From Rhizophlyctis rosea (lineage: Eukaryota > Chytridiomycota > Chytridiomycetes > Rhizophlyctidales > Rhizophlyctidaceae), in the NCBI GenBank assembly GCA_027596075.1, contig JADGJC010000191.1:1-39755 (forward strand): a stretch of DNA of 39,755 nucleotides, read 5' to 3'. Position numbers and translations under genes: made by a program. The notes under the pieces are model-generated. The model ran no database searches. It worked only from the letters and a program-made list of their open reading frames with translations, and had not been told where the DNA came from. Positions 1 through 10,798 of the stretch are shown piece by piece; position 1 is the first letter of the stretch; each line of letters starts with the position of its first letter.

Positions 1-462
1 TACGGCCACTTCTCCATCACCCGCGGCAAACCCTTCATGATGTCCGAAACCGCCTCCTTCTACGCCGTCTACAACTCTACAAAAGAAGGCGTAACACCCA
101 ACGCCGTCAAACAAGACCCCCTTACCGCCCACGCGGACGAAATCAAAATCAAACAGTCCTGGTGGCAATCCATCCTCTTCAACGCCGTCGGTCGCAAGAC
201 TGACAACACCCACGACGACGTGTTGTGGCGGAACTTCAAGATGGCGATCTGGTTCGAGGAAGTGAAGGTTGAGCAGAGTTATTGGGATTTGGCGCAGTAT
301 ACTGAGCGGGACTATCATATTACGTATGATACGGAAGGGGTTACGAAGGCGTTTTTGGAGGATGTTAGTAGTGATGTGTTGAAGTTCCCTGTTGCGTGGG
401 CGGGGAGGATGCAGTGGGATTGTTCGGGGCAGTTGACGTTGAATAAGGACTACAATCCTTAA
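1..462 (+). CDS. Glycoside hydrolase-like protein, C-terminal part (5' truncated)
   Basis: The reading frame is open from base 1 to a TAA at 460-462, giving the last 153 residues of a protein whose start lies outside the window. The stretch KPFMMSETAS near residue 11 resembles the strand-end 'KP-x-ES/ET' site of TIM-barrel glycoside hydrolases (GH26-like, clan A), where the Glu is the nucleophile. It is followed by a SWWQSILFN segment and then FKMAIWFEEVK, the usual order in fungal GH26-like proteins (seen, then family inference). Such enzymes are usually secreted and cut beta-mannans or related glucans; substrate cannot be told here. Codon use changes abruptly around 200-225 from C-ending to G/T-ending. 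The gene converges on eS26. The family call is moderate; the exact GH number is uncertain. Confidence 0.55.
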   Translation, partial: YGHFSITRGKPFMMSETASFYAVYNSTKEGVTPNAVKQDPLTAHADEIKIKQSWWQSILFNAVGRKTDNTHDDVLWRNFKMAIWFEEVKVEQSYWDLAQYTERDYHITYDTEGVTKAFLEDVSSDVLKFPVAWAGRMQWDCSGQLTLNKDYNP

Positions 463-1657
463 ATTTTCTTGTATAGTAGATTTTGCGTTTGTTATATATG
501 TGGGGAACTTTTCGCTTTGTTGATGTTAGGATGACGCGGTTTTGGATTAGCTTTTTTGTAGCGACAGTTTATTTCTGTATGTAACCCTAACTTTCCACAT
601 GCAGTCTTGCCTAGGATGTAGTTCAGGATGTAGGTTAGGCATTGAGGGGATTCTAGTGTGGCGATTTTAGGAAGTTGCTGCTCCAAAACTTGTATTTGTA
701 CAGTTTCGTTAGATACATCATCTCACTTTTATTTCAATCTCATATGTCTTTGGCGAGCATTGTTATTGTGTCTTGTTCGATAGTCCCTACTGCTTGACTT
801 GCTTTGAAGTTACATCTAAATCACACGCTGACGACGATTTTGCGCCGCAGTCTCGGGATGACAGCAGAGCGCGCCTGTGGCAGATTATGAGAAGAACACT
901 GTTCCGTTCTCACATCAACCCCTTGCACGAGCACCCTTTTTGGGCCTTGTATGGTACTTATGATCATCATAAAAGTTATGATGCTGTCGCCCAAGGGACT
1001 GGATGGTGTCCCGGTTGCAGAAATGTGGCGTGGCGTTTCCAAATCGTGGCTGTGCCACCAGTAAACAATTTTCAAAGCAGGTCAAAATTGCGTTGACGTG
1101 CTGGTCAATGTCCACAACGAAACAAGGCGTCGGAGTTCGAGTGATGTGTTAGAAAGAGTCAAGGATTGTGCAGAGATGGACGAGGGTGGTATCTTTAGAT
1201 TTGGAGGATGGAGGTTACATGACGGTTTCCGCCTTCGTTGTGCGGAATTACGACTGATGGCTTGGGGTGGACCACAACCGTACACTTTATAGCTTGATGG
1301 AGAAGTGCTAGCGCAAACCCCTCCTCTAAAATTGGGCGAGCCCAATCAAAAAGAAGAGTATCCACCAAAATCATATCTCTAAATCTCATTATTCCCACGC
1401 CGTCAATCTCTCCTCTGCTCCACGTTCCGTGCCTCAATCCCCCGCCTCCATTGAATTTCGGCCCATCCTCCTGTATAGCCCCATCATAATAACGCATCCA
1501 CATCCCATATCCACAACAACGAAAACAAAGGGTAGGTTCATTTTGTTCCAATTTACAAGGATACGAAATCCGGGTCCCAAAAGGTCATCATCATTCCTCG
1601 GTTCCCAACATCTCGTCACGACCTCTCGTCCATATATCACCGGATGTGGCGAGTAAC
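463..1657. other. Convergent spacer, possible unassigned coding fragment
   Basis: About 1.2 kb between the stops of the hydrolase and eS26. Two open frames stand out: + 773-1096 and - 1195-1551. The minus one has G/T-ending codons like real 3' exons here and reads FRDMILVDTLLFDWARPI, but I recognise no family and cannot fix its ends. It may be an exon of an unknown gene or a chance frame. Nothing else is supported. Confidence 0.3.
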
Positions 1658-2463
1658 TTATGCGCGGGTGGCCTGGCCAGTCTTCGGCTTGTCCTATGAG
1701 AAAGGAAAAAATACCAGTTGAGTAAATGACCACCGAAAAAACATCCTCCAAATGGCGGATATTCGGCCCCCCTCTCTTCCACAAGTATATGCAGCAGTTA
1801 CGCACCTTGTTGAAGCCCTTGAAGCGCTGGGGAGGGGTACGGTCACGACGGCCCTCACGGGAACGGACACGGACGACGTGGGAGTGGATGGCGCAAGAAA
1901 CGCAGTATTGCATCTTGATGTAGAGCTTGGGAAGAGCGTACTCTAAAATTTCAGAAACATAACCGTGTGCGGTTAGTGTCATGTTGCCGAACTTCAGGCA
2001 CACCACCACGCCTTCCAATCGGATCCCCTTCTTCTCCATATTACAATCCTCCGTTCCGCACTGCATCCTCTTTCCCGCCCTTCTTTCCGGCCTCTTTTTC
2101 GCCCTCTTCCCAGTCAACTCTTCCGTGCTGTCGTTGATCCCGTGCTTTTGGCAACTCGACCTTGGGGGCACCCACTCCAGTCCAGCATGAGCTCAGTTCT
2201 GGAGAACATCATCCTCACCACCTCCGCCCAGTTCCGTCATTCCGGTCTAGAAGGTGCGCCGCCAAAGTCTCCGCCTACCCACCATCGAAGACGGAAGCCT
2301 CCTCAATATCACGGACAGCGGCGGCCTCGACCATGTTGCGGATCAAGAAGCGCTTAATGGCCTTGTCCTTGGGCACGCAGCGAGCGCAGTTGGAGCAGCG
2401 GACGGCGGGGGTGTGGCCGCGTCCCTTCTTGGAGCGACCGTTGTTCCTCCTCTTTTGGGTCAT
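1658..2463 (-). CDS. RPS26: 40S ribosomal protein eS26
   Basis: Exons, in coding order: 2463-2283, 1942-1806, 1693-1658; 117 aa, the usual size for eS26, a 40S head/platform protein near the mRNA exit channel. Exon 1 gives [17 protein letters not shown] and the first zinc pair CSNCARC, then [12 protein letters not shown] and [16 protein letters not shown]. Exon 2 supplies [19 protein letters not shown], carrying the second Cys pair, and [20 protein letters not shown]. The last exon is only 11 codons plus stop ([11 protein letters not shown]). Both introns are GT-AG: the first splits a Glu codon (GAT G|GT...AG|AG TAC), the second is phase 0 after FNK. The start ATG at 2463 matches the family N-terminus exactly, so it is secure. 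Divergent from the RING-like gene at 2843. Confidence 0.96.
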
Positions 2464-2842
2464 TTTGACGTGCTGATGTCGGTGTGTTGGCCGAGGTAGA
2501 GACGTTTAATGGACTGAACAGTACCTAATGGCCTGGGAAAGGGAGGAAGCAAGTGAATTGCGGCCCAGCCATGACCATATGCGACTCTCTCCTTGCTGGC
2601 TGCTCGTGCAAGCCCGATTCACAAGCCCGAAGAAAAATTGGCTGAGTGGGGCTGGATGGCATGGGGCTTGTAAATGTGGCTGGTCACGGGACTTCATATG
2701 CTGACAAAGCAAACACAAATACGGCATCACCGATTGAATCACGATTTAATGCAACGGACCCTGGCTGCAGCTTCTGCCCCACAGTTCACCCCTCCAACTT
2801 TCTCACGACAATTTGGAAATTCAAAGAAGAAGACTGCCTACA
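2464..2842. other. Divergent spacer between eS26 and RING-like gene
   Basis: A 379-nt shared upstream region. I see no clear TATA box and no further gene; short frames here are shadows. Confidence 0.5.
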
Positions 2843-3115
2843 ATGTCCTCCCACCCACCGACCGAACCAGTCGAACAACAAAATCCGGTCTCAACAGTGG
2901 AGTCAGGGGACCACCTTCCCCTCCGTCCCGCAAACGCACATACTCCTGAACCGCTCGACCCAGAACCTTGTCTCGTCTGCCACGAACGGCCCATCGAGTA
3001 TGCTCCCTCAACGTGTCACCATGCGTCTCTCTGCAAGAAATGTGCCATGAAGCAAGGCACAGGCGGCAAATGCCGTGTTTGTGGCGAAATGTTTCCCGAC
3101 CTGGTTCGGGTGTGA
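2843..3115 (+). CDS. Small RING-like zinc-binding protein
   Basis: A 90-aa single-exon gene. The N-terminal ~45 residues are Pro/Glu-rich and look disordered (MSSHPPTEPVEQQ...). The C-terminal half holds CLVCHERPIEYAPSTCHH, then LCKKCAMKQ, then CRVCGEMFPDLVRV: a C-x2-C...C-x-H...C-x2-C...C-x2-C arrangement like a compact C3HC4 RING-type finger. Several fungal genomes carry a similar small protein with a near-identical finger, generally unnamed. By family the fold could mediate ubiquitin-ligase or protein contacts; no function is shown. The ATG at 2843 (context acaATGtcc) is chosen because the finger needs only this frame; an in-frame ATG at 2813 would add ten residues. Confidence 0.75.
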   Translation: MSSHPPTEPVEQQNPVSTVESGDHLPLRPANAHTPEPLDPEPCLVCHERPIEYAPSTCHHASLCKKCAMKQGTGGKCRVCGEMFPDLVRV

Positions 3116-4049
3116 AGAACAAAAGGTGCGCAGAGGCTTCGTGAGAAGCTGTGGCGTTTGATAACAATGGGAGCCTGGCAAAGCGGGGGATTTGTATGCT
3201 CCCCGCATATGTCCTTGGAAGACCTGGCGCAAATAAGATTGGAGATTTTGGTTAAAGGGAAAGGGTGTCTGAGAGGGTCATTATGAGTTCTTATTGCTCT
3301 CGGCGAAATTCCCGCCAATCGCAGATTTGTGCGCAACTTTGATGGTTTTTGGTTTCATACTCATATTCTTAACAATTCGTCTCCCTACCAGGACCGTTCT
3401 GTATATAAATTGTTGCTTGCTGCTCATTTGACTAGCAGTATCGTAATGCAGTATAAATCCGCATCGTCATTAGTACCATTAGTTGATAACATGTGAAAAA
3501 TCCATGATGAATCGTCGTGTTCAAATGGATTGACCTCAGGTCTTTTGCTGCAATGCTGTCAGAAATCCTTGACACAATGCCCGAGTCAAAGGGTGTTTGG
3601 TTCTTGATTCCAAACATATCGCTTGGATATTTTGGTACAGTTGCGAACCAAGGAGGTGCGAGAAATTGACGATGAATTGACCCCATCACCCGTGTTGGTA
3701 TGCGTTTGGCAGACAGTTTACTTTTGTCTGTTTTTCTCATCGAGCAAATCAGGAAGAGGCTCGATTGAATGTAGCTGAGCTGAGTTGGACATGACCTTCA
3801 GATGCGGAAGAAATACACAACCATGACGCGTCAGCATTGAGCAAGCAACCGAACGCGTCGTGGGGTTCACCGGACCCGGAGGATTATGACTTCACAAGAT
3901 CGCAACCTGGCTCACCCCACAGGACCGCTTATTTACATAAAGGTAACCTTCGCCATGAAGGGCCCTCAACCAACTGAACATCACCAGCAAAGAAAATCAT
4001 CGAAGACTACACCCATCTACCAACTTCATATTTTCCAGATAACACAAAA
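3116..4049. other. Intergenic region upstream of the alcohol dehydrogenase
   Basis: A 934-nt spacer between two plus-strand genes. A TATATAAAT sequence lies at 3402-3410, but no plus-strand gene starts close to it. A 102-codon minus frame (3740-3432) has no recognisable homology and is not called. TACATAAAGG near 3935 may be part of the dehydrogenase promoter (weak). Confidence 0.4.
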
Positions 4050-5596
4050 ATGAACTACGTCGGCACTCTTCCCGAAAAGATCCTCGGCACCGTCCCAACC
4101 GCCACTCCCACAGAAGCCAACACACATCCCACCGCCGAGCACAAAGCTCTCGAGTTCCACGGCGCCAAGGATGTCCGTGTCCTTTACCACCCCAAACCCC
4201 TCATCTCCCACGAAAAGGACTGTGTCGTGCGCATCACTACCACCACTGTATGCGGAAGTGATCTGCATTTGTATCATCGCTTGATCCCGGAGTTAAAGAC
4301 TGTAAGTTTGAACTGATTAAGGCTGGGTGCAGAACATTGATCAGTTCTGACGGTACAATGGTGCAAAAACAGGGCTACGTCCTCGGCCATGAAGGTGTCG
4401 GAATTGTGGAATCTGTAGGTTCCGGTGTAAAGGACATAAAAGTTGGCCAGCGGGTCGCGGTTTCCGCCATCCAAATCTGTGGCGAGTGCTGGTGAGCTCC
4501 TATGATCCATGCACCCTCTTGCAACCCATCTTCTAATCCACCACCCTTCACCCAGGTATTGCCAACAAGAACTCTTCTCCTGCTGCGACAGAACCAACAA
4601 CTCCGGCACAATGAACACCCTCTACGGCCACCGTTCCGCCGGCATTCTCGGATACTCCCACCTTCTCGGCGGCTACGAAGGAACCCAAGCCGAGTACGTC
4701 CGTGTCCCCTTCGCAGACCTTAACGTCCTCCCACTCCCCGAAAACATCAGCGACGATAAGGCACTCTCCCTCTCCGACATTGCCTGTACATCCTACCACG
4801 GTACGGATCTTGGTGAAGTCAGCGACAAGGAGGGACGTAACAATGTGGCTATTTGGGGGTTGGGCCCTGTAGGGTTATTGGCTGTTCAGTGGGCGTTTGT
4901 GAGGGGGGCGAAGAAGGTTGTTGCGATTGATAATGTACCGGAGCGATTGGCGATTGCGGAGAAGATGGGTGCTGTGCCTTTGGATTTTTCGAAGAAGGAT
5001 GTGTATGAGACGCTTATGAAGGAGTTCCCTGGGAAGGGACCCGACGTTGCTATTGATTGTGTTGGTTTCCGGTATGTTTACATGGAGATCAGATCCCTCT
5101 ATTTCCGTTCTGGTGCTCATCCGGCTTTTTGCAGGTACAACAAGTCCTGGCTCACCACGATTCAGAAAAAGCTCAGCCTGGAAACCGATTCCCTCGATGT
5201 CATTGCTGAATGTATCAAGTGCGTCCGCAAGGGTGGTGTAATGGTCCTCATTGGCGACTACATTGCCTACGCGAATGGCTTCCCCATCGGCGCCATGATG
5301 GAGAAGGGTCTTACCACCAAAGGCGGACAAGTTCACGTTCAGAAATACTGGAAGGTATGTTTTCGCAAAGTTTTCTGACAAACTTCCCGCGGGCATAATT
5401 GCTGATGTGTCAAAACCAACAGCACATCCTCCAACTGATGATCGAAAACAAGTTCGACCCGTCTGTCGTTTACACCGGCACATACCCCTTCGAGAAGATT
5501 GCCGATATTTACAAGCAATTTGATGAGAAGGCGGATGGGATGGTCAAGCCTATCATCAAGACAGAGTATGCTGGGAAAATTCCCACTGTCGCATAA
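4050..5596 (+). CDS. Zinc-dependent alcohol dehydrogenase (formaldehyde dehydrogenase-like MDR family)
   Basis: Exons 4050-4301, 4373-4491, 4556-5071, 5135-5354, 5423-5596; 426 aa, all introns GT-AG and phase-consistent. The N-terminal GroES-like domain has the catalytic zinc motif TTVCGSDLHLYH and GHEGVGIVESVG. The structural zinc loop is CGECWYCQQELFSCC, split by intron 2 in the Trp codon. FGYSHL-type residues appear as LGYSHLLGGYEG-QAEYVRVPFAD, a signature of the FDH-like subgroup of medium-chain dehydrogenases. The Rossmann motif is WGLGPVGLLAVQWA with an acidic VVAIDN strand end, favouring NAD. It oxidises a primary or secondary alcohol or hydroxymethyl adduct, probably in the cytosol; true substrate unknown. 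Exon 3 shows the C-to-G codon switch near 4835. Confidence 0.93.
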
Positions 5597-6311
5597 AATA
5601 GCTAGGGATAGTCTGGACCGATAGTGTTGATCCCGCTTGTATATATGTCGAATATAATATATTTCCGTCGATGCCCAACATGTGCTGTGAACTTCCCGCG
5701 AGACCAACTTCACCACAACCAGAAATAAATAGTGGCAAAACTGATATATCATTTGTTCAGAAAGATATCGAATCATTCGACACATATGCACTCGACAGTG
5801 AAGATCTTCAAATGACCTAGCGCTGCAACCATCCTCCACGCATCAAAGGAAGTGCAAAAGGTTCAAATGATAGCATAATAAAATACTATATGTTGGATGG
5901 CGGCACAGGTTCGAAAGGTATGTCAAGCTGAAACAGATCCGAAAATCCATCCCATCCCGCAACACCATCCTCCTGTTATAAAATCCGTCGTTCTTGCGTC
6001 CGTGTGAAGGAAAGTTCATGATGGAAATGTCACGACTTCGCAAAAGCAGACGCGCCGGGTGGGCAGTGAACATTGCATTCCGTCCTGGGCATGGCAACCT
6101 GAATCCATGGTCCCCATATTGCTTCCACCTCCTACCCATTCGTGATCCAGTGTACGATACCCTTAGACCAAACCACCAGCCATCCCATGTCATGACCCAA
6201 AAATTCTCTCAAAGATCCGAAACCCAAAACTCCACACCATTTCCGATCCAATTAAACCGCAGATGACGTATGTATATTTGGGAACACGATATACTATACA
6301 ATGCGAGGCGC
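5597..6311. other. Convergent 3' spacer
   Basis: A 715-nt spacer between the stops of the dehydrogenase (+) and P1 (-). Open frames here (for example - 6193-5843) show no recognisable protein. It probably holds both 3' UTRs; AATATAATATA near 5650 is AT-rich and could belong to a 3' end signal. Confidence 0.4.
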
Positions 6312-7069
6312 TTAGTCGAACAAGCCTGGAAAAGGAAAAAATAACATGTGAGATCGGCAGTCCGGCCAGAAAATCACCCCCTTGTTCAGCACACATACCG
6401 AAGCCCATGTCGTCGTCGGACTCCTCCTTGACCTCCTCCTTCTTCTTCTCCTCCTTGGCCTCCTCGGCGGGAGCAGCACCACCAGCAGCGGGGGCAGCAC
6501 CACCAGCGGGGGCGGGGCCAGAGCCTGAAGCGTAAGATATGAGTGCACGGTTGACGACTGGAAAACTTATGCACAATAAACTCACCAGAGCCGACGTTGA
6601 AGAGGAAGGAGCCGATGTCCTTACCCTCAAGGGCCTTGGCGAAGAGGTTGGGCCAGATAGGCTCGACCTCGACACCGGCAGCAGAGATCAAGCTGGAGAG
6701 CTTGTCGGCCTATCAAAGCGGAAATGCAATGGTCAGTCCATGTGTTTCAACTAGTAGTTCTTACAGTCGAGCCGAACTCTGATCTCCAGCGTTGCAAGTA
6801 AATATACGCCAAACATATGCGCCTTCCACTATAAATCACCGTCGCATGAAGCGACCGCGCACCACACAGGACGGCATTGAGGCGTCGGACCCTGTTGCCA
6901 ACCTTCGCCATGCATGTTCCCACCATCGTCCGAAATTTCCCCACCTCACCCCATGTCCAACCCCCTAATCATCCATCAACCACCCGACACTCACAGTGAT
7001 CTCAACGCCGTCATCGTGGAGGATGAGAGCAGCGTAAACGCAAGCGGCCTCGGAAGTGGAGAGAGACAT
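6312..7069 (-). CDS. RPP1: 60S acidic ribosomal stalk protein P1
   Basis: Exons in coding order: 7069-6995, 6709-6586, 6524-6399, 6325-6312; 112 aa, normal for P1. It starts [20 protein letters not shown], continues [32 protein letters not shown], then an Ala/Gly/Pro hinge ([20 protein letters not shown]) and the acidic Lys/Glu run. The last exon is 14 nt and encodes only GLFD plus stop, completing the conserved DDDMGFGLFD tail that binds elongation factors. P1 pairs with P2 on the uL10 stalk. The [15 protein letters not shown] helix distinguishes P1 from P2. All joins are GT-AG and keep frame. Its long 5' spacer is shared with the aminotransferase gene. Confidence 0.95.
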
Positions 7070-9092
7070 TACTGCGGATGGATGGATGGATGGAACGAAG
7101 CAATTCTTAGCCGATGACGGAGCCTCGATCTCTTATCCTTTGTGATGGGAGGAAGGGCCAGTATGGATTTGAACGTCTGGTCAAGTTTGGGTGTGGTCGG
7201 GTTTGGTGCTGCGGCATGGCTGGCTGGGCTGGTTGGGTGGCTGGATGGGAGTTGGTTGTTGTGGTGTCACTTGGCCACTGAGGCACGGTCACCCTCTTTG
7301 AGGCACAGGTTCCCTCCTCAGGTTGTCGTAACAGCTCAACTGTTAATGAGGGAACGAGTATGAAAATGATGCAAAAAGGCCATTGACGCCACATGATAGG
7401 AAAGGTCAGGTACGGACGCGTGGTGCCGTCCCAAACTTATTTTCATAAGGGTTTGTTCTCTAGAACAGGATGAACTGAATGTGTCACATCAAGTCTGCAC
7501 ACTACAGAACCTGCAGGCATCAAAAGTTAACTCAAGAGTATACTATATTGTCACGTTCCTAACATCACTTGACATGCAGGAAGCGAGGTATGACTATAGC
7601 AGACTTCAGTCCGAAAAGTACAAGAAGAATGGGTTGTGCAGAAGCGGGAGAAGACGTCAGGGTCCTCCACCGGAGTCATCTTTATACAAACATATCAGGT
7701 AGATGTCATTGGCTAAACTAATGCTTGAATCTATGCGATAGACAGCACCTGCTTGACTCAGAAGAAGCTTGACATCCAGGCGCTTTGTCGTGTACAAATT
7801 CGGAACCCAATCAAGACCATCAACGCCGACGACAACGCCATGTACACCGAAATTATCATTCCACAACTGATTAGCATTAGCTGATGCGTCAACCTTTGAA
7901 CATCACTTCATTGTTCATCGTTGATCTTACCTAATTACCATGCGTCAATCTTTGAGAGTTCTCTCGTTGTCGATCTTACATCACCGGCGATAGACTTACG
8001 TGAAGGAGATTGGCAGGATCGACGGGATTGCTAGACGGCTGACAAGATTTACAAGATTGACCGTACATCCCAACGTACGGCTGACAAATTTCATAAGATT
8101 GACCGTCAATCCCGCCAAAAGCCCAACAAGATTTACGGGACCGTCAATCCCGATGTAAGATCAACAAACTCACATGAGGGGCAGCAATCCTGACGCATAA
8201 GCTCGATGTACAGCCGACAAGATGGATGGAATTCCCCTGATTAACAAGATTGACAGACTGACATGAGTAACAAGGTCGGCGAGAGTAACAAGATCAACAG
8301 GGACTCCGAGATTTGCAAAAGTCACGAGATCAACGAGAAGAAGAAGGTTGACATGAGTCAGAAGAGGGATTAGCGGACCGGTGGTATTATGATCAACAAT
8401 GAACACAGAGGATGTACCCGGGCTGTTGCTTAGCACTACAAAATTATGTACTGTCTGTAGCTTAATAGAGTCATACAAAGCGGTGAATGATCAGGTCACA
8501 AGTTGAGCGGAAGGAGCCAATGCAACATTTTCTTTAAAGGTGTGCCGACAAGAGCAAAACTACTTGTTATTGTCCCCATCTTCCACCAGCAACCAGGCGC
8601 CCGCCATTCATTTTCCGACCACGACGCAATCTATGTGCACCAAATGTGCACCAACTTTAACGGCCCTTGGTCCAGCCATTGATAACTATATCAATCGAGA
8701 CTGTTTTCACACATCTACTCGACGCCATTGCCAATGTCATTTTTAAAAGTTGGACTGGAATGGAAGGACCCTCGCGACGGGTAATGCGAATTGGGGGCAC
8801 GACCACTTGAGCCATACTGGACGGTCACACCGCCACGCCAAATTGCCCAATGAACGCTGCCCTCCGTGTCTGAGATGGCGCATGGACCACCTCATCGGTG
8901 GTGGTGCACCATGAGAATGGGCCTGATTGTTTGGCCGATGGATTCCATATAACAGCCTCGCGTGACGGTGAAAAATTGAACACTCCCAAACCCGCTCTGT
9001 CTCACCAACGCCATACCAGCAACACCCTACGTTCCGGCCCGGAATACATACCAACTTTGTCCCTCATACCCCTCGCTGCTAGTCCCATCGCA
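7070..9092. other. Long divergent spacer with repeats
   Basis: About 2 kb between P1 (-) and the aminotransferase (+). It has a TGGATGGA run at 7077-7092 just upstream of P1, a G/T-rich GGCTGG stretch at 7216-7255, a 16-bp near-identical direct repeat (7884-7899 and 7940-7955, one mismatch), and a degenerate repeat array from about 8000 to 8365. A minus frame at 7866-7657 is unassigned. No gene was supported. Confidence 0.5.
8000..8365. repeat. Degenerate repeat array A (ACAAGATTGAC-like)
   Basis: A roughly 365-bp region where variants of ACAAGATTGAC and GACCGTCAATCCC recur every 10-40 bp. Examples are GACAAGATTTACAAGATTGAC from 8041, CATAAGATTGACCGTCAATC from 8092 and AACAAGATTGACA at 8243-8255. 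Spacing and units are irregular, so it is not a clean microsatellite. It shares exact 12-13-mers with the array near 30.4-30.9 kb. On the minus strand it reads as an open Leu/Val/Asp-rich frame, which I take as a by-product of the repeat. Confidence 0.6.
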
Positions 9093-10614
9093 ATGCTTTT
9101 CAGAAGAATAACCCTCACACCGGCCGCGCGCTATTTCTCTCTAGCTCGCTCTTCTTCACCATCCGCCACCGCTTTCCCCATTCGCTCAAACGTCAGGATG
9201 ATGTCCAAAATAGCAGACGCTCAAGGCGCTGGCCTTCCTGGGCTATCTTTCAGCAAACTTGAGAAGACGCTTACGAAATCCCCGAAGACGATGTTGCCTA
9301 ATAATCAGTTGCTCTTTGGGAAGACTTTTTCGGATCACATGCTTACCGTAGAGTGGGACAACAAGAATGGTGGGTTTGCCAAATCACCGCCTGCTGCTAC
9401 CAGTCGACGCTCATCGTACCGGTTTTCCTATGCAGGCTGGCACGCTCCAGAGTTAAAGCCATACGGCCCTCTATCCCTCGACCCATCCTGCACCGTTTTC
9501 CACTATGCCGTTGAATGTTTCGAAGGGTTGAAGGCGTACGTCTTTATATTTGCTATTTGGAATCGATTGATCTTCAAATGATTGATCGATTCCGATCTGT
9601 AGTTACAAGGACAAGGACGGAAAGATCAGGCTTTTCCGCCCTGACATGAACATGAAGCGGTTGGCGCGTTCGTGCGAACGGTTAACCCTTCCCGCCTTTG
9701 ATCAACACGAACTGTTGGAGTGCATCAAGGAATTCTGCAGAACAGATGAGAGATGGATTCCAAATGAACGGGGATATTCTCTCTACATCCGTCCCACTGT
9801 CATTGCCACTCAAGAATCCTTAGGTACTCATGTCAAAATGTGAAGTATGCCACCATTTAGAGGAACGCTAAAAACCCAAAATGTAACAGGTGTCGGTGCA
9901 TCCTCCCGCGCTCTTCTCTTCGTCATCGCCTCCCCTGTTGGCCCATACTACAAAACCGGTTTCGCAGCTGTCTCCCTATACGGCACAGATCACTACACAC
10001 GTGCATGGCCTGGAGGTACGGGAGATGCGAAAATCGGAGCCAATTATGCACCGGGGATTAGGCCACAGATCGAGGTGGCGGAAAGCGGCTACCAACAGAA
10101 TCTATGGCTTTTTGGCGAGAAGCAGTTGATCACAGAAGGTAGGGATAGAGGATAAGACATTCTGGATGATATATAGGCTAGGTCAGACCTGACTGATTCC
10201 AAAATCAATCCAGTCGGAACCATGAACTTCTTCATGTTCTGGAAAAACGCCGCCGGAGAACGCGAACTCATCACCCCACCCCTCGACGGCACCATCCTCC
10301 CCGGCGTCACCCGCGACTCCATCCTCTCCCTCGCCCGCGAATGGAACGAATTCAAAGTCACCGAATCCCGTCTCTCCATGTTTGATGTCGCTAAAGCCAT
10401 CGAAGAAGGACGTGTGATTGAGATGTTTGGAGCGGGCACTGCGGCTATTGTTAGTCCTATTAAGCGGATACACTTTAAGGGGAAGGATTTGGACATTCCG
10501 TTGGATCCTAGTGATAAGAACCAGCAGGCTGGGCCGTTGACGAGACGATTTGCGGATACGATTATGGGGATTCAGTATGGGGAGATTCCGCATAAGTGGT
10601 CTGTGGTGGTATAG
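9093..10614 (+). CDS. Branched-chain amino acid aminotransferase, probably mitochondrial
   Basis: Exons 9093-9369, 9436-9535, 9603-9823, 9890-10138, 10214-10614; 415 aa. It transfers the amino group between Leu/Ile/Val and 2-oxoglutarate using PLP (fold type IV). The first ~35 residues (MLFRRITLTPAARYFSLARS) are Arg/Ser-rich with no acids, a mitochondrial presequence. Family motifs: LTVEWDNKNGWHAPELKPYG, FHYAVECFEGLKAYKDKDG, LYIRPTVIAT, and GGTGDAKIGANYAPGI with the PLP lysine near residue 247. It ends EIPHKWSVVV. The intron 2 donor is GTACGT at 9536, inside the Ala codon, because only that keeps KAYKDKDG. Exon 5 has the clearest codon switch in the window, at about 10380. Converges on the membrane-protein gene 184 nt away. 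Confidence 0.95.
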
Positions 10615-10798
10615 GAAAATAGTTTTGCTGTAGAACCTTATTTAGTTCCGGATGTGTGTTCTTTTGTCTTATTCACTTATTGTAGATGATAGTTGCACTG
10701 CTTTCCCTTCAGACTGGTGCAGACTCCCCATGTATATCAAAATAGATTGTCCGCTTTATGGAGGAAGTTCTATTGTCGTGTGCAATCGCCAGGACCTC

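Noticed and set aside
1434..2171. 245-codon minus frame taken as one gene
   Set aside because: It contains eS26 exon 2, but the flanking residues come from introns; the conserved protein uses exons 1942-1806 and 1693-1658.
6190..6675. 161-codon minus frame over P1
   Set aside because: Part of it is P1 exon 3; its start and end read intron sequence.
8170..8478. Leu/Val/Asp-rich minus frame of 102 codons
   Set aside because: It is the repeat array read in frame (VDLVTLADLVTH); no conserved domain.
9536..9609. Alternative intron 2 in the aminotransferase, donor at 9540 and acceptor at 9609
   Set aside because: It would delete one Lys from KAYKDKDG; the GTACGT donor at 9536 with acceptor at 9602 keeps the conserved sequence.
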